Under the pieces are notes generated by a model that saw only the letters and a program-made list of their open reading frames with translations, was not told where the DNA came from and did no database searches. A DNA stretch of 64,000 nt, from NCBI GenBank assembly GCA_015698045.1, contig BLAL01000271.1, positions 186,001-250,000 on the forward strand, written 5' to 3'. This stretch comes from Rhizophagus clarus (taxonomy: Eukaryota; Glomeromycota; Glomeromycetes; Glomerales; Glomeraceae). Numbering within the stretch: the stretch's first letter is position 1; each line of letters opens with the position of its first letter. Below are positions 45,744 through 57,458 of the stretch, piece after piece. Both the position numbers and the translations under genes were made by a program.

Positions 45744-48700
45744 ATGAATTTGTCAGGAACATTCTTTTATTTTGTAACTTTCATACTACTATTTATAAAT
45801 CCATTATCTATATATTCTTATAATTCGATTTTATATAACGAGACCGAACCTGGATTCAAAGTCTATAGATTAATACCCTATAGAGATGATATCTTAGTTA
45901 TACGGTTAATTAAACCAATAAATGAATCCTGTATTGAGCCGCAAATGGATTTTCGTATTTTATATCCAAATCGCACCATTGATGTGATCAAAGTTGATTA
46001 TCCATTTCCAGAGTATAATTTTTGTTTTTTTGGATCCGAAACTTACTATCGAATTGACGTTGAACGCTCCTTTCCAAATTTCATTTCGATACTTTATGTA
46101 AATTCTACCGATCTTTCATCAGCAAGTTATTATATATTACTTGCTTCTCGAACAGGAAAAATTATTAGGTTCGTTAAATAATTTATAGTACGTTTAAGTA
46201 TGTTTAATAATAATACCGGAGGTTATTAATGTTTGTAGTAATACATATATCGCCCCTGTACCCATAATAAATGGAGAATTATATGCCGACGGCTATCTCT
46301 ATTCCCATCAAAGTGAAGAATTTGGTTTTATTTTTTCTTATTACGAAACTAAAACTATCGTTGCATGGAGTTATTTCAGCCAACCGTATGTTTATATCAT
46401 CTCTTATTTTCATCTTATAACTGAAATAAATAAATAAATATTTATTTTATTATATTTTAGAGACATTGATGGGAATTTTCACCCAATCAATTATGGAAAA
46501 TTTTATTTGCAAAATCCTTCAGATTATTACTCTTTATTTCCTGGAATGGATGGAAGTTTCGTAATTGTTACTAAGAATTCAACAGACATCCAAACGAAGT
46601 CTAATAAATTCATCAATCCATCTGAATTTACGACTAAAATTTATGTATATTTTGTTAGACCCACTATGAAAGTAGATGGTCCATTCTTATTATATCAATC
46701 TGCAATTCCACGTTTAAAAGTTGAGTTTTATTGTGATACTGCTTATACAAGCACCGGGGACATGTGTATTTTAATAATGAAGCCCCATGGAACAACTGAA
46801 ACCCATCTAATGAAAATATCATTTCAAAATTCAGGGTTTGTTGTATTTAATATTTTCAATAACTTTTCATAGAGCTCATAATAACTTTTTTTTTTTTTTA
46901 GTTCTGTATCTAGTGTTAACAAATTTGCAAATACAATGGGCATAAAATCTGGAGATGATATTATGTTTAATTATATGTATTATGGAGGTTATTTAGTAAG
47001 GATATTTAGGAAGGTTGACTCTAATAATAATAGGCTAATGGTTCAAGGCATTATACTTGACAACGATGGAAATTATAACGGAACCTGGAATTATCCGCAG
47101 AATTTAATTTTACCAGCAGAAAATTCGGTAACAACTTATCGGAATGGGACTATGATTTTAGCTTATCATGAAAACGAATATACTTGGAAACTTTTGTTTA
47201 CAGATTTACCAAGATTCATTCCCGATGGTAAGGAAATAATTTATTAGCAACAAATCATAAATTATTATGATTTAATAATTTAATTTATTTTGATTGATTT
47301 TCAGGTTATGGATATGACAATCCAAATATAAAAGCTACTTATCCGTCAATTAATTCAAATATACCATTAACGACTACAAATATAAATATTACCTATTTTT
47401 TGTCCGTAACAGCATCCGCAAATTATATTTCAATCTATCAATATAATGAAGATTACCCAATTTTACGACAATCCATCTCAGGAAATTCTCCACTTCTTTC
47501 ATATAGTTCTGATAATATGACGATTAATATAAAAATTTTGGAAAGCACTTTTAACCAACCAAATTCATTGTATTACGTTGTTATTGATTATAATGCTGTT
47601 AAGGATTGGAAGTCAAATCAGCCTTTAATGGGTATTGAAAGAAATCATTGGAAATTTAATACAAGTGAGTGATTTACGAAATTTTTGTTTAAAATGACCG
47701 TTATTTATTAACCTATAAATTTTGTTATAGCTAATTATCAAGAAATTTTTGCTGGTAATTTATATTATTATTCGGTTCGCAAACAGTCATAGTATCATAA
47801 AACGTTAATCGATACTTTTAATATAATTTAGGGGATGCAGTTGGTCAGTTGTCCTTAACAATAGAAGGAACAAAATATTATGAAAGTCTTTCGTCCTATG
47901 ATCAAGGAAGATTTTTATCACAATTAAGGATTGATTTGGCAAAATCAATACCTGTTGATAATAATAGATTGGATGATATTAAATGTTGTATATATGATAA
48001 AAGTCAACAATTTCCAAAAATCATTTTATCGTTACCCATTAAATCAACAACAAGTCAAAATGAACGAAATGTAGATAATATTATTAAAGATTTGGATATT
48101 TTGGTTAAAGAAAAAGAAATAACTCCAATTTCACGGTCCAATACAACAAATCTTTTAGAAGCTAGTTTTGGATTTCGGAGAACTAGTAAGTATTTATTAA
48201 TAAAATCCTTTTTATTGGACTTTACATTTAAATTTATTTCTTATTATTAGGAAATTTCTTGGACGATTTAAATAGTTTTAAATATCATTTGATTGGTATT
48301 GTTATTGGAGTAATAATATTAGGTTTACTTTATGTTTACGCCAAAAAAAGAAATCCAAGGGTAAGTTAATTCCATTTATTTGTTTATTTTATTATTTACA
48401 ATACAATTAATGTACATTTAATATCTTATTTATTTGATCTTTATAGGGTAAAAATTTTGCAATATTTAAATTTCCCTTAATCATTTCTGATCTCATTTTG
48501 AGTATTACGTTTATTTTAAATAATGGAAAAAACGTTCCACAATTATTTATTCCAAGGTAGGATCGATCATTCTACATATTCAAATTTGCTTATTATTAAA
48601 TAATTAATTTTTTAATTTTTTGCAATTTAGTATAATTTTCTTTATAATACCAATGGCAATTAGCTTTATGATGAGTATAATTATTATTCTTCGAGAAATA

Positions 48701-49223
48701 AAAAAAAACAGATATTTCTACGGATGGTTTAAAAACAACACCCATATAGCAACATTGTTTACCATATTGGCAAGTATTGACCTTGAAATGTTAAATATAC
48801 TTTCTTCTCAGGTTGCCGGTGTAATGTTATTTAGTGCTCCTATATCAGAAAAAATGCGATTATACATTTTCTTGGGAAGTTTTATTGGATTTTTTATTGA
48901 TGATATTCCGCGTTTCATTATTCAGGTTGGTAAAATCTTGAGCTTAATTATTGTATTAAATTAAAACTAAATCATTTAAATTTAAATATATTTAGGTTCT
49001 TTACAGGAAATTAGTGGTTAATTATGATATAATTCCTTTTCTTACACTTTTAACAAGTTCGATCATTTTAGCAAATAACATAATTTCAAGAATATATCAT
49101 GCAATAGTGTATTTGCGTAAAAAAAGAAGAATATCTCTTATGAATATAATATATGATTCAAACGTTGAAAAGAGTATTACAGTTCCACAGATAACCAAAA
49201 AAAAATCTAGATACTCAATGTAA
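45744..49223 (+). CDS. Secreted-ectodomain, multi-pass membrane protein (11 exons)
   Basis: Exons, all phase-consistent: 45744-46172, 46222-46385, 46461-46835, 46902-47227, 47305-47664, 47731-47754, 47832-48185, 48251-48360, 48447-48556, 48631-48925 and 48996-49223. They sum to 2775 nt, about 924 residues. The start has a signal peptide (MNLSGTFFYFVTFILLFIN...SIYS). About 700 residues of Asn/Tyr/Ser-rich, beta-looking ectodomain follow, with many N-x-S/T sites. A first membrane helix (HLIGIVIGVIILGLLYVY) and roughly five more hydrophobic helices come next, then a basic cytoplasmic tail (YLRKKRRIS; TKKKSRYSM). All introns are GT-AG and short (about 49-80 nt). Exon 6 is only 24 nt. No stops or frameshifts are present, unlike every neighbour. 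The family is not recognised. It is likely a host surface protein or receptor. Confidence 0.85.
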
Positions 49224-49659
49224 CTGCTGGTGAAAAATCCTGATTATTAATTTGATGAGTCATTCTATTCAATGTAATTTAATTGTTAGGATTAATCTTT
49301 TGAATAATATTGTGTAAATAGCTTTTTTGAATTTTAAAGCATTTAATTTTATTTTTATACCATTGTCTTATATTTTAATAAATTTAATAAAAAAGAGGTT
49401 TACTAGAATTGGTGTTACAAATTTCCTATATTACACAGAATTTTAGTTAGGGTAGTGAAGTTTGGGAGGTAAGCAAAAGTCTTAAGTTACACAATTCTAA
49501 AAAATATGATTGGTTGCATATGATTAAGATATCTTACCTGGAGAAGGTTTTTTTTGCAAATTCTACATTTAAAACTGAAATAATTTTTTATTTGGCCATT
49601 TACCCATTTTAGAACTTAAAATAATTGAAGTTGGCTGTTAACATATAATTAGTATATAT
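49224..49659. other. 3' flank of the host gene
   Basis: AT-rich sequence without ORFs. AATAAATTTAATAAAAAAG near 49378-49395 is a plausible polyadenylation region. Confidence 0.35.
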
Positions 49660-49814
49660 GGGGTCTTTGCAATAGAAAGATACGAAACTCAAAAAAAATT
49701 TTAAATTTATTTTATATGCTAATTATGTTTTTTATACTAAAATAAGTGTAAATTTGATATTAATTAAATTTTTATTTTTTTTTGAGTTTCGTATCTTTCT
49801 ATTGCAAAGACCCC
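49660..49814. mobile_element. 155-bp MITE, second copy
   Basis: Perfect inverted ends GGGGTCTTTGCAATAGAAAG with ATATAT on both sides. The interior is nearly identical to 40971-41125, pointing to recent movement. Confidence 0.9.
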
Positions 49815-51261
49815 ATATATTAATTATTAAAAATTTTGGCCTAAAGCTAACTTTTTGATTATCTAAAATTTCTTGTAATTATTTTTACTATTAATTTTTA
49901 AATACTTAAGTAATATATTTTGAATATTTCAAGTTTGGCCCAAAGTTCTATAGATTGATCCAAAACTTCAAAGTCAAATTAACAGATAATTGGCATATAT
50001 ATAAATTATTAAAAATTTTGGGTTAAAATTAATTTTAGATTTATATTTTATTTTATTACAATACTTTTATATTTGATTATTGATAACTCTAATTATAAGT
50101 CAGTGGAAATATCATTTCTCATGTCGATCATTAATTAAAATAATTTTGTGTAACTATAGTTGAATATTTCACCATGTAGCTAAAAAAAGAAATTACTAAT
50201 ACAATGCTTATACAAATTAAGTAAATTAATAGTTTGTCATGTGTATTATAAATTTTTATCATCATTTCCTCTTTTGTAATTTTTTTTTTTTTTTACATAT
50301 ACAAGAAAGTTTGTCTCAAAAATGAAGTTTTCTTAAAAATGCAACTTAAAGGTAGATGTGAAATACAATTTGGATAACAAAAATATATGTAATTTTATGA
50401 GAAGAAAAAGGTTTATTAAATTAAAAAAGGCGGTTATTTAGGAAGTTTTTGTGCAAACCATAAAAAACTAATTTTTATAATAAAAATTTTTTTTTTTTGA
50501 TTTCAATAAAACTTTTGACAAAAGCTTTTTTTAACCAGTAATTATTTCATTTCTAGGTATAACTTGATAAAATGAACAACTTTTGTTAAGCTTAGAATAA
50601 TGATTATTAAACCAGATTTTTTGTTATCTATAAATTTTGTTAAAATTTTTTGATTAGAACGTTAATAAAAAAATTTTTTTTTATTTAAATAATACTATTA
50701 GGTCTATTTGGGTATTATAAATGATTTTTAATCAAAAAATTAATTAATATAATATTTTTTTGTCTATTAATATTAGATCTTTAATATTTAAATTTTGGTA
50801 TTATAATAATCATGTAAATTTTTATAATATTAAAAAAAAAAACTTTAAAAATTTTAAATTTTAGTTTATTTAATATGAAAATAAAACAAAAATTATTTAT
50901 TCATAGAAAATTTTTTATTAGCTATTAGGTCTACTTACTTTGTTAAGCTATAAATACAAATAGTAATAATATGAATAAGTAAAATATTTTTTTTATATCT
51001 AAAGTAATGTTAAAATAAAAGATATTTATAAAATATTTAAAAAAAACAAGCAAAAAAAAAGGTTAAAAAAGTTTTCTTAATACTTTATTAGTTTGTTATA
51101 TTAAAATAACCATATAATTAACAATATTCATTGGCAAAATGCAACTGAATAAAGTGAAATTTTTAATTTTTAAAGTTTATAAAAGTGTTCTTGAAAACTA
51201 GATGAACATGCATCCTTATTTGTTAAAATGATGTTATATTGTAATAATTCAGTGTTACATA
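49815..51261. other. AT-rich, no gene seen
   Basis: The stretch is unstructured A/T sequence with no credible ORF, up to the Tc1 terminus. Confidence 0.4.
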
Positions 51262-51636
51262 CAGTGGGCGTTAAAACGAATGCACCAAAATTTAATAATT
51301 ATAAAATCACGTGCCTATCGATCAAAATAAACCGAATTAATTTAATATTTTCAAATTAAGTAATATAGGTGTTGATCTTTAAAATTATAAATATTACCCC
51401 TATTTTATATTACATAATTTACCATTCTGTAATTTTTTTTCTCATAACTATGGTGCGTTCGTTTTGCCGTTTTGTAAAAAATGTAAAAATAAAGTGTAAA
51501 AAATTTTTTTTTTTTATGTTTTATATTAATATTTTTACAAAAACACTTTTCCCTACATATGTTCGTTTAAAAAAAATATTTTTTATTAATAACTTTTAAG
51601 GCACAATTATTTACTGAACAGAGAGCTCAAGCTATT

Positions 51637-52555
51637 ATGATGCTTGAAAAAGGATATTCAACAAGGGAAATTGCCACTAAAGTTGGTTGCAAAAGTCATA
51701 CAACTATCGTAAGACTAAAAAAGAAGTATGAGGAAACAGGTAAAGTTCAAAATAAGCCCTGTCCAGGCCGTCCACGTAAGCTAAATGAACGTGATGAACG
51801 TAATATTATAAGAAGCATAATGACAAGAGAATGTTCCAACGCAGTTCAAATTCAAAAATCATTAAAGGTTAATGATGATATTGAAGTGAGCGCAAGCACA
51901 GTACGCAGGGCATTAAAGAGAAATGGTTTAGCAGCTCAGGTGAAGCGTAAGAAACCGCTATTGTCAAAAAAACACTGTGAGAAACATCTAAATTTTGTGA
52001 AGAGGTATAAAGATTGGACGGTAAGTGACTGGAATAAAGTGGTGTGGTCTGACGAGTCAAAATTTCAAATATTTGGCTCAGACAGCCGCCAATATTGCTG
52101 GAAACGCCCGAAAGACCCACTTCAAGACGCTCATGTGAAACCTACCGTTAAATTTGGAGGTGGTAGTATTTTTGTATGGGGATGTTTCACCTCTTCGGGT
52201 GTAGGATACTTGGTAAGAATAGAGGGTGGATTGGATGCGGAATTATATTGTAAAATATTGGAAGAAGACCTTATGGGCACTCTTCACTACTATAATTTGG
52301 ATACTAATGACATTATATTCCAGCAAGACAACGACCCAAAACACACTGCAACTCGTACTAAGCAGTGGTTTGAAGACAATGAAATAGAAGTTTTATCATG
52401 GCCGCCTCAATCTCCTGACCTTAATCCAATAGAGCATCTGTGGAATGACATTGATCGTTGTCTCAGGGCTTTGGATATTGAGATTAGAGGTAAAGACATG
52501 TTATGGGAACAAATTTCTAATGTGTGGAATGAAACGGCTTTAGAAGCATGTTCTA
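51637..52555 (+). pseudogene. Tc1 transposase, main part (C-terminus displaced by insertion)
   Basis: From ATG 51637 the protein has a paired helix-turn-helix region (GYSTREIATKVGCKSHTTIVRL; SASTVRRALKRNGL) with a GRPRK AT-hook-like link. The DDE domain follows with VWSDESKFQIFG, FQQDNDPKHTA and SPDLNPIEHLW (34 residues between the second Asp and Glu). The frame stays open upstream (KAQLFTEQRAQAIMM), so the true start may be earlier or upstream of an intron. At 52555 the gene is cut after EACS. The read-through stop at 52572 lies in inserted DNA. All catalytic residues remain, and only the last two dozen residues are missing here. Confidence 0.9.
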
Positions 52556-53319
52556 CTTTACAGAAACCTTGAAAATATGAGCGATGTTGAATTGATACGG
52601 GTATGATATAAATTTTATGTCATAATGGTATCAATTTCTGTGATGATATTGTTATAATGTTGATTTGATATTGTTACTTCATCACCATAATTTATTGCGA
52701 AAATATCGTGACGATATCTATTCAAAAGAATATCAAATCGGCACAGCCTTGATATCATTACGATGTTGGTAATTTCAAAAAAAAGGATGATATATTTGCG
52801 ATATTGATTTGATATCGTCACTTCATCCCACAATTTATCGCCGAGATATCGTGACAACATTTATTTAAAAAAATATCTGATCAGTATAGTCTTGATATCG
52901 TTACGATATTGGTAATTTCAGGGATAAAAAAAGATGTATTTACGATATTGATTTGATATCGTCACTTCATTGCCGCAACTCATTTGTGGTATCGCAACTC
53001 ATCTGCAATACCGCAAATATTAAACTTTTTTTTTTTTACAACTTTTATATGTATAACGTGCTGCCATATTATTAAAATAAAATTCTGATATTTTTATACG
53101 ATTAAGCAAGATTACATAAAAATATACTATGGGACTTTGACTACTTCCGTATGTCGCCGCCACAGAGGTTATTGAGATTGCGGTTGCAAAGGCTTCCAAA
53201 TTTTAATAAGAGAATTCTTTTTACGAATTTCTTGTTCTTGTATAGGTTTATTACGATATTGAGAAGACATTTTTAAAACTTGTTTGATGATGATTCTACA
53301 GGTTAAAATGTGAGTCAAA

Positions 53320-54310
53320 AATTTTTTTTTTCTTCTCATTTTTTTTTATTATTATAAATCAATTCTTTCATTCCTTATTTTTGCATTGATCTTACCACAT
53401 CATGATCAAGTATGATTAATATGGTGGTCAATTTCGAAAGAAAAAATATATTTTTTTTGATATACTTTGATGTATTTTCCATATGATTTTAGATATTGAG
53501 AATTTGGTAAGAGAAGAGTTTTTTTAATTACTACTTTAACAAAATGTACTAACACTTGTTCTTTTTTTTAAACAGGTTCAAAGCATGGGATTTCAACTGG
53601 AGCTCAGGGGTGTAGATTTTGGTGGGTATTTTATAACATTTTTTTTTTTAAATCTTTTTTTTTTTTAATGTACTATTACTAACAGTTCGTTTCTTTGGAA
53701 TTTTTCTATTTTGTAAATTATACTAGTAGTTTATGTATTATTATTTAACCGTATAATAAAATAATTTATTGGCATTTTAAAATATATTAATCATGTTCTG
53801 TCAATCTTTACAAAATTGTGAAAATTATCATAAAATGGTTTTAAATACTGTACATTGTCAGGATGACATATAATATTATTGTCATAACGATATCGTCACG
53901 TTATTTTATGTTAACCATCCGGTGAGAGAGATGCGAAACTTAATATTTTTTTTTTTTTTGTAAGAATATATGAATTTTCTTTTTTTCTTTTCTTTTTTTT
54001 TTGTAAGGAACGTTATAATAACGTTTTTTCTGTTTCTTTTAGGTTCATCAATTCAACATTTTTAACAAGTTTCAATATAATATTAGTGTTATAACGATAT
54101 CGTCACGTTGTTTTATGTTAACCATCCGGTGAGAGAGATGCGAAACTTAATATTTTTTTTTTTTTTTTTTGTAAGAAATGTTATATGAATTTTCTTTTTT
54201 TCTTTTCTTTTTCTTTTTTTTTTGTAAGGAACGTTATAATAACGTTTCTTCTGTTTCTTTTAAGTTCAAGTGTTTCGGCTTAATTTAATCAGGTACGATC
54301 GTAACTTTAA
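53320..54310 (+). other. Splice-module-like segments and a tandem duplication
   Basis: An exon-like segment at 53577-53621 follows TTTTAAACAG and precedes GTGGGTATT. Two blocks from about 53883 and 54090 share CGATATCGTCACGTT, then CATCCGGTGAGAGAGATGCG, then long T-runs, GTAAGGAACGTTATAATAACG and an acceptor TTCTTTTAG or TTCTTTTAAG. A third partial block starts near 54385. They have intron-like layout with a hairpin around the branch-point position. Coding meaning is not evident. Confidence 0.4.
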
Positions 54311-54451
54311 TTTTGCAGAGCTTGCGCCATAATCCAAACACTCTAATTCAACATTTTTAACAAGTTTCAATATAATATTAGTGTTGAACCGATATCGTCA
54401 TGTTATTTTATGTCATCCTATCCAGAGATAAGGATATTCTTCCTTTAATTA

Positions 54452-54455
54452 CCGT
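54452..54455. repeat. Target-site duplication of the Ty3-type element (left)
   Basis: CCGT here repeats at 63019-63022. With the neighbouring A, a 5-bp reading ACCGT is also possible because the LTR ends in A. Confidence 0.8.
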
Positions 54456-54900
54456 TGTTGGCGTAGTAATCACGTGACATTGTGGCAAAGTATATAGAGC
54501 CGCCTAAGCCAAAGCCATCATAGCCTGTTATTTTTGATATTTCCGATTTATTTGATATATCAGTTTTATTTGATTTATCTGATTTATTTGATTTAATTGA
54601 TTTATTTTATTTATTTGATTTATTAGTTTTATTTGATATATTAGATTTATTTGTTATATTTTTAAATATATTTTATTTTGTATAAATATCCTGAAATTTC
54701 TTTTTAGTTGAAAAACATCAGAGAGTGTAATAACAAAGTTATAATAACAAGTTCATATAATTAATAAATAAACTCTTTTACCTTATAAACGAACTGTCCC
54801 TTTGTGAATAGTGTGTCTTGTTGATTGGACTTGAGACATATCTATTGCATCCCTGTCTCCAAGTCATAGTTACCTGATCGACGAACTGACCAGGGTAACA
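54456..54900 (+). repeat. 5' LTR
   Basis: 445 bp, TGTTGGCG...GGTAACA. It contains (TTTGAT)-type tandem T/A repeats (54530-54660), a TATAAATA at 54681-54688 and AATAAATAAACTC near 54763, consistent with promoter and polyadenylation signals. Confidence 0.95.
54681..54688 (+). promoter_or_regulatory. TATA-like element in the 5' LTR
   Basis: TATAAATA lies in the LTR downstream of the repeat-rich U3-like part. An identical copy lies in the 3' LTR near 62799. Transcription start is not determined. Confidence 0.45.
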
Positions 54901-54901
54901 A

Positions 54902-54919
54902 TTGGTGATTCCTGCCAGG
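54902..54919 (+). other. Primer-binding site
   Basis: TTGGTGATTCCTGCCAGG follows the LTR. Its complement ends in ...CACCA, as a tRNA 3' end does. The donor tRNA was not identified. Confidence 0.65.
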
Positions 54920-55001
54920 TATAGCGACGAACTGTCTATACTGGATCTCTCAGACGTACTTGAGAAGAAAAACAATTGCAGACGTACTTGCACCCAATTG
55001 A

Positions 55002-57458
55002 ATGCCATATTACGGTACTAAAAAGAGCCAAAGAAAACATCACAGAAATAAGCACCTTCAGAGAAGAAGACCTGCCTTTGAAAGAGCTCCTTATTGTAAT
55101 TTTTGTTATACCCCATCAGGAGAAATACTTTATAACCAACATCCTACTGGATTCTTTAACTTTTGGAATTGGATTAAAGATAATCATTCTGCTAGAAACT
55201 ACAACCTTTGCACTATTATTACCTTTGCCAAACTAAAAGAAAATATCGCTGAACTGAATACTGCTGCTGACCTTACTACTGAAATTCTAAAAAGCATACT
55301 ATTTTCCACCCTTAGCACTCCTATACTAGAATTATTATATTATATACCTGCTCTTTGTGAAGAAACCCAAGGATACTCCTCTGCACCTACTGAATATCAA
55401 ACCACCAAGCTATATAATCTATACCACAACCTACCTCCACCAGAAGCACCTCCTGAAACTATGAATCAAGATCAACTTACTGCAGTTTTAACTACTATTT
55501 TTGGTACTAATGGCCAAAATATTACACAGTTGACCACTGCATTAGGAAATGCTCCACCTCCTCGTGAACTAACCATAGCCAAAGTAGATAACTTTCATGG
55601 AAAAGATGATGAGGACCCTTATGAATGGTTGGAACGTTTTGAAACAGCTGCTAATACTAATCAGTGGACAGGTAACAGAAGAATAGCTATTGCTGCAGGA
55701 TACTTGAAGGATGCAGCCCATGACTGGTTCAGAGCCAATGGTAATGGTCTTACTGTTTGGAATGATAATACAAACCAAAATGCCAGTTTTGTACACCAGT
55801 TTGAAGCATATTTCTCTCCTGAAACTAAGAAAAATCAATGGTACTATGAACTGATGACTATCAGACAAACAGCTGAAGAAAAAGTTGAGGACTACTCTAG
55901 AAGATTCAAGAAAGTCTTAAGAAAAGTGAATGGAACTACTGATCCTCCACCTGTTCCTGCTGCATTACAAGTGCGAATGTATTTGTATGGACTAAACCCT
56001 CTGCTGACTCCTTTAGTATCCACTAACAATCCTACTACTTTAAATGATGCAATTACCCGTGCAAAATTGGTAGAAACTGGATATAATTATGTTCCTACAA
56101 AGTCAGTTTCTTTAAATGTTCCTGTTGCTGTAAAGGAAAATGCTCCTTTACCAATCACTCCTGTTGCTGGATCTTCCACTAGCAAGAATGACCCAGATGT
56201 AGATGCATTAACTCAACAACTCCAACAATTGACTCTTAATTATGCAACCTTATCATCAGCATTGCTAGCTCAAAATAATAGTAACAATAATAGCAAGCCC
56301 AGAAATTTTAGAGCGACTACAGAAAAGGCTAGAGATAAAACTAAACTAACCTGTTTCAAATGTGGGAAAGTAGGACATATCTCCAGAGAGTGCAGAAGTA
56401 ATAGAAATAACAACTCAGGAAATAATAATAATAATAATAGTAGAAAACTTTTCACCAGACCTGTTAATTTCCTGGATGAAGAATATGTTGAAGAAGAAGA
56501 ATACTACTCCTATGATGAGGAAGAGGAGGATGAAGCTGAATATGAAGTATATGTAAATACTCGTTCAGAATCTGGAAAAGAAAGACAACTAAGAAAAAGA
56601 GTGAGAACAGGAGATGAAATGGATGAAGGAGGAGAGGAATATATTATTCCAGTTGTTCCTTCAGCAGAAACTACCCCATCCACCATTAAAGCTCAAAAGA
56701 TCAAAAGAAAATTTAAAATGAGACCCGCACCTATTGAAAATGTGACTGAATTTGACATTGCCCAATACATTAAAGACCTTCCTTGTGGCTTAACTATTGG
56801 ACAAGCCTCATCTCAAATTCCAAAATATAGAAGTGCCATGCTCAAAAGTGTGAAGAGAACTAGAGAGACCAATTTTATCTCCTCAGCCAATGATGCTCCT
56901 ACTACTGCTGCCAGATGCCAATTGAGAGTAGATGGAGAACCTATTTCAGCCGTCATTGATAGTGGTGCTGCCACTAGTATCATCACCAAAAAGCTCATGA
57001 AACGACTTGGATATTCTATAAATGGGCCTTCCAACTTAGTAATTGTAACTGCCAATGGTACTAAAGTTAGATCCTTAGGAGAAGTAAAAGATTTTCCTAT
57101 AGAAGTAAAATCTCATCTCATCAACCTCAACATTCAAGTGTTGGATTCTACAGATGAAGTTTTTATTCTTGGAAATGATTGGCTTAAAAAGGTCAAAGCC
57201 AATTTGGATTGGGAAGAAGGTACACTGACTATCTTGTGGAGAAAGAAACGAATTACTGTTCCTATGCAATGCACTAGAGGAAGACCTGCTGAGTCCTATG
57301 ATGAAGAGGAAACTGATAGTGAAGAATATGAAGAGGAAGAGATAGAAGAATCCCCTCTTTACCTGTCAGACTTATCTGATGATTTTTCTGATATATCCGA
57401 CCTAGAATTTAACCCTTGGACTAATCGACCCCATATGAAGAATCTGAGGAAGAGATAG
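55002..57458 (+). CDS. Gag-protease polyprotein of the Ty3-type element
   Basis: 818 residues from ATG 55002. A retrotransposon-gag core lies around residues 190-320 (DAAHDWFRANG..., KVEDYSRRFKKVLRK). A CCHC zinc knuckle CFKCGKVGHISREC lies near residues 450-463, preceded by a Gln/Asn-rich stretch. An Asp/Glu-rich linker follows, then an aspartic protease with VIDSGAATSIITKKL near residue 650 and ILGNDWL near 715. The tail is strongly acidic (DEEETDSEEYEEEE). The ORF ends in TAG 57456-57458 soon after an abrupt change from acidic to basic residues, while the -1 frame continues the acidic tail. That suggests a programmed -1 shift or a one-base loss in this copy. It packages and processes element RNA and proteins. 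Confidence 0.9.
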   Translation: MPYYGTKKSQRKHHRNKHLQRRRPAFERAPYCNFCYTPSGEILYNQHPTGFFNFWNWIKDNHSARNYNLCTIITFAKLKENIAELNTAADLTTEILKSILFSTLSTPILELLYYIPALCEETQGYSSAPTEYQTTKLYNLYHNLPPPEAPPETMNQDQLTAVLTTIFGTNGQNITQLTTALGNAPPPRELTIAKVDNFHGKDDEDPYEWLERFETAANTNQWTGNRRIAIAAGYLKDAAHDWFRANGNGLTVWNDNTNQNASFVHQFEAYFSPETKKNQWYYELMTIRQTAEEKVEDYSRRFKKVLRKVNGTTDPPPVPAALQVRMYLYGLNPLLTPLVSTNNPTTLNDAITRAKLVETGYNYVPTKSVSLNVPVAVKENAPLPITPVAGSSTSKNDPDVDALTQQLQQLTLNYATLSSALLAQNNSNNNSKPRNFRATTEKARDKTKLTCFKCGKVGHISRECRSNRNNNSGNNNNNNSRKLFTRPVNFLDEEYVEEEEYYSYDEEEEDEAEYEVYVNTRSESGKERQLRKRVRTGDEMDEGGEEYIIPVVPSAETTPSTIKAQKIKRKFKMRPAPIENVTEFDIAQYIKDLPCGLTIGQASSQIPKYRSAMLKSVKRTRETNFISSANDAPTTAARCQLRVDGEPISAVIDSGAATSIITKKLMKRLGYSINGPSNLVIVTANGTKVRSLGEVKDFPIEVKSHLINLNIQVLDSTDEVFILGNDWLKKVKANLDWEEGTLTILWRKKRITVPMQCTRGRPAESYDEEETDSEEYEEEEIEESPLYLSDLSDDFSDISDLEFNPWTNRPHMKNLRKR

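Noticed and set aside
52615-52860. 81-codon minus ORF in the palindrome-rich region
   Set aside because: It consists of translated GATATCGT repeats inside a non-coding element end.
54902-54919. Naming the primer tRNA
   Set aside because: The complement ends in CCA, but the acceptor sequence could not be assigned to one tRNA without a search.
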